A stretch of 44,721 nt of DNA from contig NZ_LAJA01000030.1 in NCBI RefSeq assembly GCF_000970675.1, forward strand, positions 1-44,721, given 5' to 3'. Made by a program: the position numbers and the translations under genes. The notes under the pieces were generated by a model. It saw only the letters and a program-made list of their open reading frames with translations. It made no database searches and was not told the origin of the DNA. This document shows, piece after piece, positions 31,249-38,779 of the stretch (position 1 is the stretch's first letter; each line of letters starts with the position of its first letter). Source of the DNA: Domibacillus tundrae. Lineage in GTDB: Bacteria > Bacillota > Bacilli > Bacillales > Domibacillaceae.

Positions 31249-32363
31249 ATTTTTAAAAAACGCGCCGGTGAAAAGGGTGCAAGGCGCTCCGCTGTTTTTG
31301 GGCAGCCGCTTAAATATTTTCCCATCAAGACACCGGTAATAGGACTGAGCAAAATGCCGTTCCGATAATGTCCGGTGCATAAGTAAAGCCCATCGATAAA
31401 GGGGTGGGGACCGATGACGGGAAGGTGATCCGCTGCCAGTGGGCGCACACCAGACCAAGTCCGTTCAATCGTGCCCGTGTCTAAAATCGGCAAAAGACAT
31501 GCGGCCCGGTTCAACAAAGACCGGATGCCGCCAGCTGTGACAGATGGATCAAATGAATCCGGTGTTGACGTGGCACCGATCAGCATTTCGTTGTTTCGTT
31601 TCGGTACGATATAGCAGCCGTCGACCGCAAACACTGTTTTGACTGGCGCATCGTTTTTTAATTTGACGGAGACACATTCTCCTTTAACGGGAGTCACTGG
31701 TGGTGCAAAGCCTGTTTCTGTCAAAAGAGAAGAGCTCCATGCGCCAGCAGCATTGATGATTCGTTCCGCAAAAAAAGTACCCAGCTCCGTTTTTACACCA
31801 AAAGCTTGTCCATTTTCGATCAGAAGACCTTGAACTTTGGAATGCTCATAAACATGGACACCGGCATTAACCGCAGCCTGCAGCAAGGCGTGAGCGAGCA
31901 GCGGTGCTTTTACTTGATTGTCTTTTTCCAAATAAATTGCGCCAGCTGTATGGGCGGTCATTTTTGGTTCAGCACTTGGCACTTCGTCTGGCTCCAGCCA
32001 CAAAACAGATGAATCTTTTCGGGATAAAAATTGGTGTTGAGCCATAAGGGCCGGGCGGTCTTCAACAGATGCGGCAACTTTCAGCAAGCCGGCTTTCCGA
32101 AATTCAATATCGATTCCGGACTCTTCCAGCAATTCATCACGCAAATCAGGGAACATATCCCGGCTCTCCAGCGCGATCTCCATGAGCGGATTTTCACGTT
32201 CAAATTCATTTTGAGCGCCAAGCATTCCGCCCGCCGCCACAGACGCTTTTCCAGCAGTGCCGGAATCAAAAAGTGCAACCGCGTAACCCGCCTGGGCCAG
32301 CCGATAAGCGATGGAGCAGCCAATCACCCCTCCGCCGATTAACAAATAATCGTGTGTGTTCAT
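31239..32363 (-). CDS. thiO: glycine oxidase ThiO
   Basis: This FAD enzyme oxidises glycine to the iminoacetate (dehydroglycine) that ThiG uses. The FAD-binding motif YLLIGGGVIGCSIAYRLAQA stands at the N-terminus. AGGMLGAQNEFE, IINAAGAWS and ERTWSGVRPLAADHLPVIGP are typical of the family, and the C-terminal GHYRNGILLSPITG closes the FAD site. The start at 32363 (MNTHDYLL) is preferred because AAAGGTGTG lies upstream and it fits the family N-terminus; 32384 overlaps the tenI stop. The last few residues (KIKA and stop) lie in the repeat at 31113-31248, so the natural end may be lost. The fold is otherwise complete. Confidence 0.92.
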   Translation of the reverse strand: MNTHDYLLIGGGVIGCSIAYRLAQAGYAVALFDSGTAGKASVAAGGMLGAQNEFERENPLMEIALESRDMFPDLRDELLEESGIDIEFRKAGLLKVAASVEDRPALMAQHQFLSRKDSSVLWLEPDEVPSAEPKMTAHTAGAIYLEKDNQVKAPLLAHALLQAAVNAGVHVYEHSKVQGLLIENGQAFGVKTELGTFFAERIINAAGAWSSSLLTETGFAPPVTPVKGECVSVKLKNDAPVKTVFAVDGCYIVPKRNNEMLIGATSTPDSFDPSVTAGGIRSLLNRAACLLPILDTGTIERTWSGVRPLAADHLPVIGPHPFIDGLYLCTGHYRNGILLSPITGVLMGKYLSGCPKTAERLAPFSPARFLKIKA

Positions 32364-32380
32364 GAACCAATTCACACCTT

Positions 32381-32923
32381 TCATTTAAAAAAAGCAGAGA
32401 TCATCGCGGAACCAGAGGCGCCTGCCCGCCGAACTGACGAAATATTTCCCTCGTGAATACCGCCAATCGCAATAACCGGAATCGAAACGGCTCCAGCGAC
32501 CTCAGACAGCGCGGCAAGACCGCGGCCGGGCAGGTCTTTTTTGGATTTCGTCGCAAACACATGACCAAAATAAAGGTAATCGGCTCCGTCCGCTTCCGCT
32601 TTTTGAGCAGATGCGGCCGAGTGTACAGACTGACCGGCAAGCTTGTCTGAATTCGCTTTTTTAAATGGTGCAAGCCGATTATCAAATTCCGTAAAATGAA
32701 CGCCTCGCACCGGTAAAAAATGCGCCAGTTCAGGTGCTGAATGAAGAATCAATTTTTCGGGTGGAACGCCCTGTTGGATGAGCTCTGCCACTTTAACCGA
32801 TAATTCCTTAACCGACAGCTGTTTTTCGCGGAGACAGACTGCGTCAACATTCTGAAAGATGAAAAGAATCGTTTCTTGAACGTACCAAGGCAGGCCAGCC
32901 CCATCTGTTACAGCGTGAATCAT
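32381..32923 (-). CDS. tenI: thiazole tautomerase TenI
   Basis: This small TIM-barrel protein resembles thiamine phosphate synthase, but by its place next to thiO it is TenI, which aromatises the thiazole product of ThiG. The likely catalytic His lies in YLYFGHVFATKSK. The phosphate-binding end reads IPVIAIGGIHEGNISSV. ThiE activity cannot be excluded from sequence alone. AGGAGGTGAAGC precedes the ATG. It is the first gene after the TPP riboswitch; tenA, which stands first in B. subtilis, is missing. Confidence 0.87.
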   Translation of the reverse strand: MIHAVTDGAGLPWYVQETILFIFQNVDAVCLREKQLSVKELSVKVAELIQQGVPPEKLILHSAPELAHFLPVRGVHFTEFDNRLAPFKKANSDKLAGQSVHSAASAQKAEADGADYLYFGHVFATKSKKDLPGRGLAALSEVAGAVSIPVIAIGGIHEGNISSVRRAGASGSAMISAFFK

Positions 32924-32954
32924 CCTGCTTCACCTCCTAAATCCTAAAAAAAAC

Positions 32955-32994
32955 AAAATAAAAAGCGCTGCCTTCCAAAAAGGAAAGCAGCGCT
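32955..32994 (-). terminator. riboswitch-controlled terminator of the thi operon
   Basis: On the minus strand AGCGCTGCTTTCC and GGAAGGCAGCGCT form a long stem with one bulge, followed by TTTTATTTTG. It lies between the TPP aptamer and tenI and would form when TPP is bound. Confidence 0.9.
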
Positions 32995-33026
32995 GTAAGA
33001 ATACAGTTCAGGTGTAATAAACGTCT

Positions 33027-33123
33027 TCGCCACTTTCCTACGCCAGTATGAACTGGATCAGGTTCCAGGAATCCCAAAGTCAATCACTTTGATCTCAGCC
33101 CTTTTAAAGGGCACCTCCAGTGT
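33027..33123 (-). ncRNA. TPP riboswitch (thi box)
   Basis: On the minus strand the aptamer holds the conserved pieces GGGCTGAGATCAAAG, GGAACCTGATCCAGTTCATA and CTGGCGTAGGAAAGTGG. The outer helix pairs CACT with AGTG. It binds thiamine pyrophosphate and, with the terminator downstream, shuts off the tenI-thiO-thiS-thiG-thiF operon when the vitamin is plentiful. Confidence 0.96.
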
Positions 33124-33382
33124 ATGAATATTCAGTTTTTTAAAGCCTATCATAAAAAAAGCTGAATGTCACGATAATTTCTTTCGACAGAACAAGACAA
33201 AACGACCGAATTATTTTATTATTAAGATAACTATATAAGTTGACCTTATCATTTTGCCTTCTGCCGCTCGGGTGAACGATCCACCCTCTAAAGAGTGGCC
33301 TGCCTGACAAAAACCAGCTTCATACCCACTGTTACGGTCTCTTTTGTGTGAGGAGCGTTTTGGCTTGCTTCTTTTAACGAGA

Positions 33383-33502
33383 GCCGAAATGGCAGCGGGC
33401 GCACGGCTTCGCGCACCATAGGGCAGGCGCTGAGCTCGTTTCCGCCGCTCTCACCTGGCCCGCTAGTCCCACTGGAGTCTGCGCCGCACACCTGCCGCCT
33501 CT
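33383..33502 (-). repeat. GC-rich intergenic repeat, copy C
   Basis: Aligned with copy A on the plus strand it shares GAGCCGAAATG, GGGCAGGCGCTGAG, TCGTTTCC, CTCACCTGGCC, GCTAGTCCC and GGAGTCT in the same order. It lies between the TPP riboswitch and the FbpA-like gene. The 250 bases before it (33124-33382) hold the upstream side of the thi promoter and nothing else I recognise. Confidence 0.65.
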
Positions 33503-33659
33503 GCATTTTCATGAGTGAATGTAAAAATGAAGCTGGCGAATGTGGCGGCTGGAAATCATTATCTCTTTTTCTTGTAAATATTTGTCGTAAAGTATGTTTC
33601 ATAAAGTACTTATGCGGGGAATATACTAAAGGCAACAAGAAAAAAAGGGGAAGTACATC

Positions 33660-33806
33660 ATGCACACGACAGAAAATGAACAAATGATTTGGATTGAAAG
33701 GCTTATGGCGCAGGGGATTTTTAAGTATGGCGACCGTCAGCTTTATGAATTATCAATGGAAGAATTAATGTATTTAAGTGATGAAGATGAAACAATAAAT
33801 AACTAA
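33660..33806 (+). CDS. FbpA-like small protein, 48 residues
   Basis: The ORF starts at ATG 33660 behind AAAAAGGGGAAG and ends at TAA 33806. Its core WIERLMAQGIFKYGDRQLYE followed by LSMEEL matches the Fur-regulated basic protein A (FbpA) family, whose B. subtilis member is thought to help the iron-sparing small RNA FsrA. Unlike the name, this copy is acidic at its C-terminus. A possible Fur half site (AATCATTATC, 33554-33563) lies about 95 bases upstream, but a full box is not seen. A strong terminator follows at once. Confidence 0.7.
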   Translation: MHTTENEQMIWIERLMAQGIFKYGDRQLYELSMEELMYLSDEDETINN

Positions 33807-33807
33807 A

Positions 33808-33850
33808 AAATGCTCAAGCGCTATCCATAGCGCTTGAGCGTTTTTGTTTT
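33808..33850. terminator. bidirectional terminator between the FbpA-like gene and yybF
   Basis: GCTCAAGCGCTAT and ATAGCGCTTGAGC form a perfect 13-bp stem with a two-base loop and flanking A and T runs. The last five codons of the MFS gene lie inside the stem. Confidence 0.92.
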
Positions 33851-35049
33851 TTTAGCGAGCAATAAACACCTGGCAGGTGGCACTCTGCATAGAAAATGAG
33901 TGGGATGGTGATGGTAAGAAGCAAGAGAATTAAGCCGATGACACCGACCCAATGAAAGTGCGTCCAAAACCAGCCTCCGAACGAACCGACGATGCTTGAG
34001 CCGAGGTAGTAAAGAAATAAATAGATAGATGAAGCCTGTGTTTTATTAAAGCCGGCATAATCACCCACCCACGTGCTTGCAATCGAATGAGCGGCGAAGA
34101 AACCGAATGTAAATAACGCGATCCCAATGATTTTGATGAAAAGTACGGCAGGCAATGTCAGCATCGCTCCAGCAGCCATAATGCTGATCGACCATTTCAG
34201 CATAAGCGGATTGCCGTACGTATCAGCTTTGTTCCCCATATATACCGCGCTGAACGTCCCTGTTAAAAAAACGATGAAAATAAAACCGATGAGCGTCTGG
34301 CTGAGCGAGTACGGGGGCTCGCTCAAGAGAAAACCAATGTAGTTGTAGAGCGTAACAAAGCTGCCCATTAACAAAAAGCCAAATGACACAACAGCTAAAA
34401 GCGGCCGATTGTAAAAATGAATCCGGTATGTCATGATCATTTTTTTTAAAGAAGGTTGTTTTTTTGCGGAATGACGAGGCTCCGGCAGTGTAAATAAAAA
34501 AACGATGCTCGCAGCAAGCGCTATGCAGCCGATCATAATGAGTGCCGCGCGCCAATTAAATATGTCAGTCAATAATCCGGTTAATATGCGGCCGGACATA
34601 CCGCCGATCGTCGTACCGCTAATATAAAGCCCCATTGCTGAGCCGATCGCTTTCGGATTAAATTCTTCTGACACATATGCCATCGCAATCGCAGGCACCC
34701 CTGCCAAAAATATACCAAGGAGTGCACGGAAAGCAAGCAATGTCCAAAACGTTGGACTGAGTGCTGTTAAAATACCGATAATAGAAGCGGCAAACATTGA
34801 AACAGCCATCAATTTTTTTTTCCCAAAAGCATCGGATAAGGCTCCAGCGACAATCATGGCAATGGATAGTATGCCAGTTGATAAGGAAAGCGCGAGACTT
34901 GCGGCTGACGCAGAAACGCCAAACTGCTCTGAAAAAAGCGGCATAAGGGGCTGTGTCGTATACAACGTCGCAAATGTGACAAAGCCTCCTAAAAAAAGGG
35001 CGAAACTGGCTTTTTTTTGTTCATCTGTTCCTTTTTCAATAAAAGACAT
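33814..35049 (-). CDS. yybF: MFS transporter, YybF type
   Basis: This is a 12-helix major facilitator transporter of 411 residues, likely a drug or metabolite exporter. Motif A reads GALSDAFGKKKLMAVS, and the N-terminal segment LYTTQPLMPLFSEQF is typical of this YybF/YnfM-like group. It is divergent from a LysR regulator; B. subtilis has the same pair, yybF and yybE, so the regulator very likely controls it. Its stop codon and last residues (SSAMDSA) are encoded by the terminator hairpin. Substrate unknown. The ribosome binding site GAAAGAAGGA precedes the start. Confidence 0.87.
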   Translation of the reverse strand: MSFIEKGTDEQKKASFALFLGGFVTFATLYTTQPLMPLFSEQFGVSASAASLALSLSTGILSIAMIVAGALSDAFGKKKLMAVSMFAASIIGILTALSPTFWTLLAFRALLGIFLAGVPAIAMAYVSEEFNPKAIGSAMGLYISGTTIGGMSGRILTGLLTDIFNWRAALIMIGCIALAASIVFLFTLPEPRHSAKKQPSLKKMIMTYRIHFYNRPLLAVVSFGFLLMGSFVTLYNYIGFLLSEPPYSLSQTLIGFIFIVFLTGTFSAVYMGNKADTYGNPLMLKWSISIMAAGAMLTLPAVLFIKIIGIALFTFGFFAAHSIASTWVGDYAGFNKTQASSIYLFLYYLGSSIVGSFGGWFWTHFHWVGVIGLILLLLTITIPLIFYAECHLPGVYCSLKKQKRSSAMDSA

Positions 35050-35082
35050 CTTTATCCTTCTTTCTTCCTAATTCATACATTT

Positions 35083-35112
35083 ACTATACGCTTTGAAAAA
35101 TGATAATTCCAA
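35083..35112 (-). promoter_or_regulatory. likely sigma-A promoter of yybF
   Basis: On the minus strand TTGGAA (35107-35112) and TATAGT (35083-35088) are 18 bases apart. Confidence 0.5.
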
Positions 35113-35135
35113 TTTATAATTAACATCATTATCAT
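35100..35135. promoter_or_regulatory. inverted repeat between yybF and yybE, candidate LysR site
   Basis: ATGATAAT (35100-35107) and ATTATCAT (35128-35135) are perfect 8-bp inverted arms around a 20-base AT-rich centre. The left arm reaches the -35 box of yybF. This spacing suits a LysR dimer of dimers. Confidence 0.45.
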
Positions 35136-35160
35136 GCATTTATGTTATGGAGGAGATCGG

Positions 35161-36057
35161 ATGGAATGGCATCAAATTGAAAATACAGTGGCTGTCGCCG
35201 AAACCCGAAATTTTACGAAAGCAGCGAAAAAAAAAGCAGTGTCGCAGCCCGCACTAAGCCGGTCTATCATAAAATTAGAAGAAGAGCTCGGTACGCTGCT
35301 TTTTATACGCGGCAAAAAAGACATTCGGCTGACACCATCGGGAGTGGTATTTGTTGAAAAAGCAAAGCAGATTCTTCAGCTGATGAAAGAAGCGAAGGAA
35401 GATGTTCAAGAAATGGCTTCACCTGATAAAGGAAATGTCTCCATTGCTTTTTTGCCGACATTCGGACCGCACGTACTGCCAAATTTGATCGCGGAATATA
35501 AGCAGCAGTTTCCGAATGTCTCCTTTGGGCTGTCACAGGGAGCCGGGGAAGTGAATATGAAAAAAGTGCAGGAAGGACAGGTGGATTTATGCATTACGGC
35601 GCCTCCTTATGACCGTCCGGATATTGAGTGGACAATCGTCCGGGAAGAGCAGCTCTATGTCACTGTGCCCATGCAGCATTCGTTTGCAGGTTTTAAAAAC
35701 ATTTCGTTTCGCGAAGCAGCGGCTGAGCCGTTTATTTCGTTTAAAAAAGGGTTCGGTCTCAGGTTTATGTTCGATGTGATGTGCGAAGAAATGGGACTTG
35801 AACCGGACATTACGTTCGAAGGAGAGGAGGTGTCCACCATTGCTGGGTTTGTCGCGGCGGGGCTTGGGATTTCCGTTTTGCCAAAAAAACCGGAAATCGC
35901 ACATGAGCCGCTCATTTTTATTGAAATTAATGATTATCGGCTCATTCGGAAAGTGGCTATCGGCGTGAAAAAACAAGTGCCGTTATCACCTGCGGCCCGC
36001 CAATTTAAAGCGTTTGCAGAAAAGTATCTGCAACAAAATCAGGGCGGACATGTATGA
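35161..36057 (+). CDS. yybE: LysR-family regulator, YybE type
   Basis: This is a LysR-type DNA-binding regulator of 298 residues. The helix-turn-helix spans residues 1-60 (TRNFTKAAKKKAVSQPALSR, then KLEEELGTLLFIR), and a two-lobe effector domain follows from about residue 90. The effector is unknown. The start at 35161 follows GGAGGAG; the frame to 35134 has no ribosome binding site. It faces the exporter gene yybF across about 110 bases that contain an inverted repeat, the classic arrangement for a LysR regulator and its target. Confidence 0.9.
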   Translation: MEWHQIENTVAVAETRNFTKAAKKKAVSQPALSRSIIKLEEELGTLLFIRGKKDIRLTPSGVVFVEKAKQILQLMKEAKEDVQEMASPDKGNVSIAFLPTFGPHVLPNLIAEYKQQFPNVSFGLSQGAGEVNMKKVQEGQVDLCITAPPYDRPDIEWTIVREEQLYVTVPMQHSFAGFKNISFREAAAEPFISFKKGFGLRFMFDVMCEEMGLEPDITFEGEEVSTIAGFVAAGLGISVLPKKPEIAHEPLIFIEINDYRLIRKVAIGVKKQVPLSPAARQFKAFAEKYLQQNQGGHV

Positions 36058-36115
36058 AAAATGAAAAGACGGGGTAATAAGATAAAATAGAACGAAACGT
36101 AAATGGAGGGATTTA

Positions 36116-37123
36116 TTGGTGAATCACACACTCTGGATTGGCAGTTATGCAAAAAAAGAAGAGCCGGGTATTTACAAGGTGATTGTTGATACGGATAACG
36201 AAACACTGGCGGTTAAAAATCGTTACAGCGGCGTGGAAAATCCATCTTTCTTGGCGGAGGCGGACAGTTATCTATATGCGGCGTCTGAATCGATGGATGG
36301 GAAAGCGGCTCTTTTTGCCATTGAATCTGACGACCTTGTATTAAAAGGAACGGCTGATTCAGGGGAAATGGCTCCATGCCACATTTACGCTGAAGATACA
36401 TATGCATGGACAGCAAATTACGGAGGTTCTGTAACGAAATATGAACGGAGCGGCGAAACACTTGCGAAAACGGCTTTTTCAAAACATGAAGGAAGCGGTC
36501 CAAATGAAGAACGCCAGGATGCGCCGCACGTCCACTCCATCACCCCTTTTCCGGATGGCAAGCATTTGCTCGTTTGCGATCTTGGCACCGACACACTTGC
36601 TGTTTACAATAAAGACACACTGGAAATTATAAAAGAAGTGAAGGCGGCACCGGGCGCCGGACCACGAATGACGCTTTTTCATCCAAAGAAGCCGATTGTA
36701 TATGTGATGAACGAGCTTGATTCAACTGTTTCGATTTACAAGGTGGGCGATCAAGGGTCGATTACGCATCTGGATACATTTGCTGGACTACCGTCTGCTT
36801 ACAGCGGTGAACATACGGGGGCTGATTTGCAATTAAGCCCGGATCAGCAGTTTTTATACGCGACGATTCGCGGGTGGAATGGGCTGGCGGTTTTTGATGT
36901 TGGAGTAGATGGCAGCCTCTCAAAGCCGCGTCACGTAAAACTAGACGGAAAGACGCCACGTAGTTTTTATGCTTTAGAAAACGATCCTTATTTAGTGATT
37001 GCGTATCAAGATTCTAATGAAGTCTGCCTGCTTAAAATTGAAGAAAACGGCTTGCCTGTTTTCACGGGCCAGCGTGTGTCGGTGACAGAACCGGTCTGTG
37101 TCATTAAGAAAGGGGAGAATTGA
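36116..37123 (+). CDS. lactonase, 7-bladed beta-propeller (6-phosphogluconolactonase type)
   Basis: This cytoplasmic beta-propeller of the YkgB/Pgl lactonase family opens sugar lactones, such as 6-phosphogluconolactone. Family landmarks are LWIGSYAKKEEPGIY, ENPSFLAEADSYLYAASE, DAPHVHSITPFPDGKHLLVCDLG split over positions 143-165, and GPRMTLFHP. Length (335 aa) is normal. Start codons TTG (36116) and GTG (36119) are both possible behind GGAGGG. The next gene, a short-chain dehydrogenase, begins 1 base after its stop, so the pair may oxidise a sugar and then open the lactone; this is inference. Confidence 0.87.
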   Translation: MVNHTLWIGSYAKKEEPGIYKVIVDTDNETLAVKNRYSGVENPSFLAEADSYLYAASESMDGKAALFAIESDDLVLKGTADSGEMAPCHIYAEDTYAWTANYGGSVTKYERSGETLAKTAFSKHEGSGPNEERQDAPHVHSITPFPDGKHLLVCDLGTDTLAVYNKDTLEIIKEVKAAPGAGPRMTLFHPKKPIVYVMNELDSTVSIYKVGDQGSITHLDTFAGLPSAYSGEHTGADLQLSPDQQFLYATIRGWNGLAVFDVGVDGSLSKPRHVKLDGKTPRSFYALENDPYLVIAYQDSNEVCLLKIEENGLPVFTGQRVSVTEPVCVIKKGEN

Positions 37124-37124
37124 C

Positions 37125-37904
37125 ATGAATACATCACTAAAGGGAAAAACAGCTCTTATTACAGGCGCAGGATCAGGAATTGGCCGGGCAGCCGTCATTA
37201 AAATGGCAGAAGCGGGAGCGAACGTTATTTTATTAGACCGGAGCCCGGAAGATTCAGATCAGCTTGTCCAAGAGATCGGCAAAGATCGCGCATTGCATGT
37301 AACGGCTGATGTATCAGATGCTGATCAAATGGAAAAAGCGATTCAAGAAGGCGCTGCGAAGTTTGGAGGCATCGATATTGTATTTGCAAATGCAGGGCAA
37401 AATGGAACATTCACGCCGCTTGAACATTTGGACCCGGATGACTGGAATTCGGTGATGATGACAAACTTAACAGGCACCTTTTTAACATTAAAATATTCGA
37501 TTCCTTATTTGAAAAAGCAGGGCGGCAGCATCATTATCACCTCATCCATTAACGGGACGCGCACCTTTAAAAATTTTGGCTTTTCCGCTTATGCCACAAC
37601 AAAAGCTGGTCAGGTCGGTCTTGGCAAAATGGCCGCAGTGGAGCTTGCGCAATTTAAAATTCGGGTAAATGTAGTCTGTCCAGGTGCAATTGAAACAAAC
37701 ATTGACGACAGTACGAATATGGAAGAAGAAAAGCTGAAGGAGATTCGAATTCCAATTCATTATCCAGAAGGCAATCAGCCGCTTGCCGGCGGTTCCGGAC
37801 AGCCAGAACAAGTGGCGGATCTCGTTCATTACTTAGCAAGCGATGCCGCCAGCCACGTAACAGGCTCTGTCGTCTACGTGGATGGCGTTGAGTCGCTTTT
37901 ATAA
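37125..37904 (+). CDS. short-chain dehydrogenase/reductase
   Basis: This is an NAD(P)-dependent oxidoreductase of the classical SDR family, 259 residues. The cofactor site reads TGAGSGIGRAA, with an Asp in ILLDRS that favours NAD. The NAG motif is FANAGQNG. The catalytic residues are Ser in IITSSINGT and Tyr and Lys in YATTKAG. The C-terminal part (HYLASDAASHVTGSVVYVDG) is typical. The substrate is not fixed; glucose 1-dehydrogenase-like sugar oxidation would suit the coupled lactonase. The ATG at 37125 follows AAAGGGGAG within the end of the lactonase gene. Confidence 0.9.
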   Translation: MNTSLKGKTALITGAGSGIGRAAVIKMAEAGANVILLDRSPEDSDQLVQEIGKDRALHVTADVSDADQMEKAIQEGAAKFGGIDIVFANAGQNGTFTPLEHLDPDDWNSVMMTNLTGTFLTLKYSIPYLKKQGGSIIITSSINGTRTFKNFGFSAYATTKAGQVGLGKMAAVELAQFKIRVNVVCPGAIETNIDDSTNMEEEKLKEIRIPIHYPEGNQPLAGGSGQPEQVADLVHYLASDAASHVTGSVVYVDGVESLL

Positions 37905-37953
37905 TGGGACATAAACCAGCGTTAATGGATAAAACTCTTTATAAGTAAACACA

Positions 37954-38061
37954 ATGACAGTTAACTGGCGACAAATGCAGAAACAGGTTATGAATGCCGG
38001 TTACAGCAATTACACTGTAACGGAAGACATTGTAAATAGTGCACAGGAAATGCAACTTTAA
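37954..38061 (+). CDS. possible small ORF, 35 residues
   Basis: The ORF reads MTVNWRQMQKQVMNAGYSNY and then a further 15 residues to a stop right before a terminator. The composition (soluble, Gln and Asn rich, amphipathic) looks protein-like, but there is no convincing ribosome binding site and I know no family. It could also be the end of a decayed larger gene; an in-frame stop lies 12 bases before the ATG. Confidence 0.35.
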   Translation: MTVNWRQMQKQVMNAGYSNYTVTEDIVNSAQEMQL

Positions 38062-38067
38062 AAATTA

Positions 38068-38091
38068 GCCCCGTTTAAAGCGGGGTTTTTA
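38068..38091 (+). terminator. terminator after the SDR gene and small ORF
   Basis: CCCCG and CGGGG flank a TTTAAAG loop, followed by TTTTT. Confidence 0.85.
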
Positions 38092-38110
38092 TTTCGTTTC
38101 AAAGGGAAAA

Positions 38111-38779
38111 ATGAGTAAAAAAGAAAGAAGCGATCGTATGAGAATTCCGGAAGAGCTTGCAGAGCTGGGTAAAAAAAGGATCGAGCCTTATCCTGTAGAA
38201 GGGTTTGTATATGGGAGTGGACCGAAACATCCAAGGTTGATGCTCGTCGGTGAAGCGCCCGGTGAAACGGAAATCGGCAATGGCATACCATTTAGCGGCC
38301 GGGCAGGTAAAGAATTAATGAAGTTTTTAGAAATGGCAGGTGTGATGCGGGAAGAGGTTTATATTACAAGTGCCGTCCGGAGCCGCCCTTACAAATGGGG
38401 AGAGAAAAACGGACCGGACGGCACGAAAATCATGCGGAAGTATAACCGGGCGCCGACAAGTAGTGAAATCCTGGCACACGCTCCGATGCTCGATTATGAA
38501 ATCGAGCATGTCCACGCGCCGATTATTGTCACGCTTGGCAATATCGGCTTAAATCGGCTGATCGGAAACAAGAAAAAAGTATCCGATCTTCACGGCGAGC
38601 TGCTTGTACAGCCGGTGCTGAGGTTAAAGTGCGACCAGTACGAATGGACAGAAAAACAATATCGTCTTTTTCCGACCTTTCATCCAGCTTCGATTTTTTA
38701 TAACCGCAGCCTGCTTCAACTAATTCATGCGGATATGGAAAAGCTTCGTGATATTATGCAGGAATTTTCCGGTGAATGA
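38111..38779 (+). CDS. uracil-DNA glycosylase-like protein without Fe-S cysteines
   Basis: This protein of the uracil-DNA glycosylase superfamily (family 4-like) would remove uracil from DNA. Motif 1 reads VGEAPGETEIGNGIPFSGRAG (split: GEAPGE at 48-53 and PFSGRAG at 61-67), and motif 2 is TFHPASIF near residue 197. The four Cys that hold the iron-sulfur cluster in family 4 are absent; the protein has one Cys in all. At the usual places it has VRSRPY and LAHAPML. Such cluster-free members are found in Bacillaceae, but their activity is less studied. AAAGGG precedes the ATG. Its last 26 bases overlap the end of the converging MFS gene. Confidence 0.8.
   Translation: MSKKERSDRMRIPEELAELGKKRIEPYPVEGFVYGSGPKHPRLMLVGEAPGETEIGNGIPFSGRAGKELMKFLEMAGVMREEVYITSAVRSRPYKWGEKNGPDGTKIMRKYNRAPTSSEILAHAPMLDYEIEHVHAPIIVTLGNIGLNRLIGNKKKVSDLHGELLVQPVLRLKCDQYEWTEKQYRLFPTFHPASIFYNRSLLQLIHADMEKLRDIMQEFSGE

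Noticed and set aside
33554-33563. Fur box before the FbpA-like gene
   Set aside because: Only one half (AATCATTATC) is present; the other half does not match.
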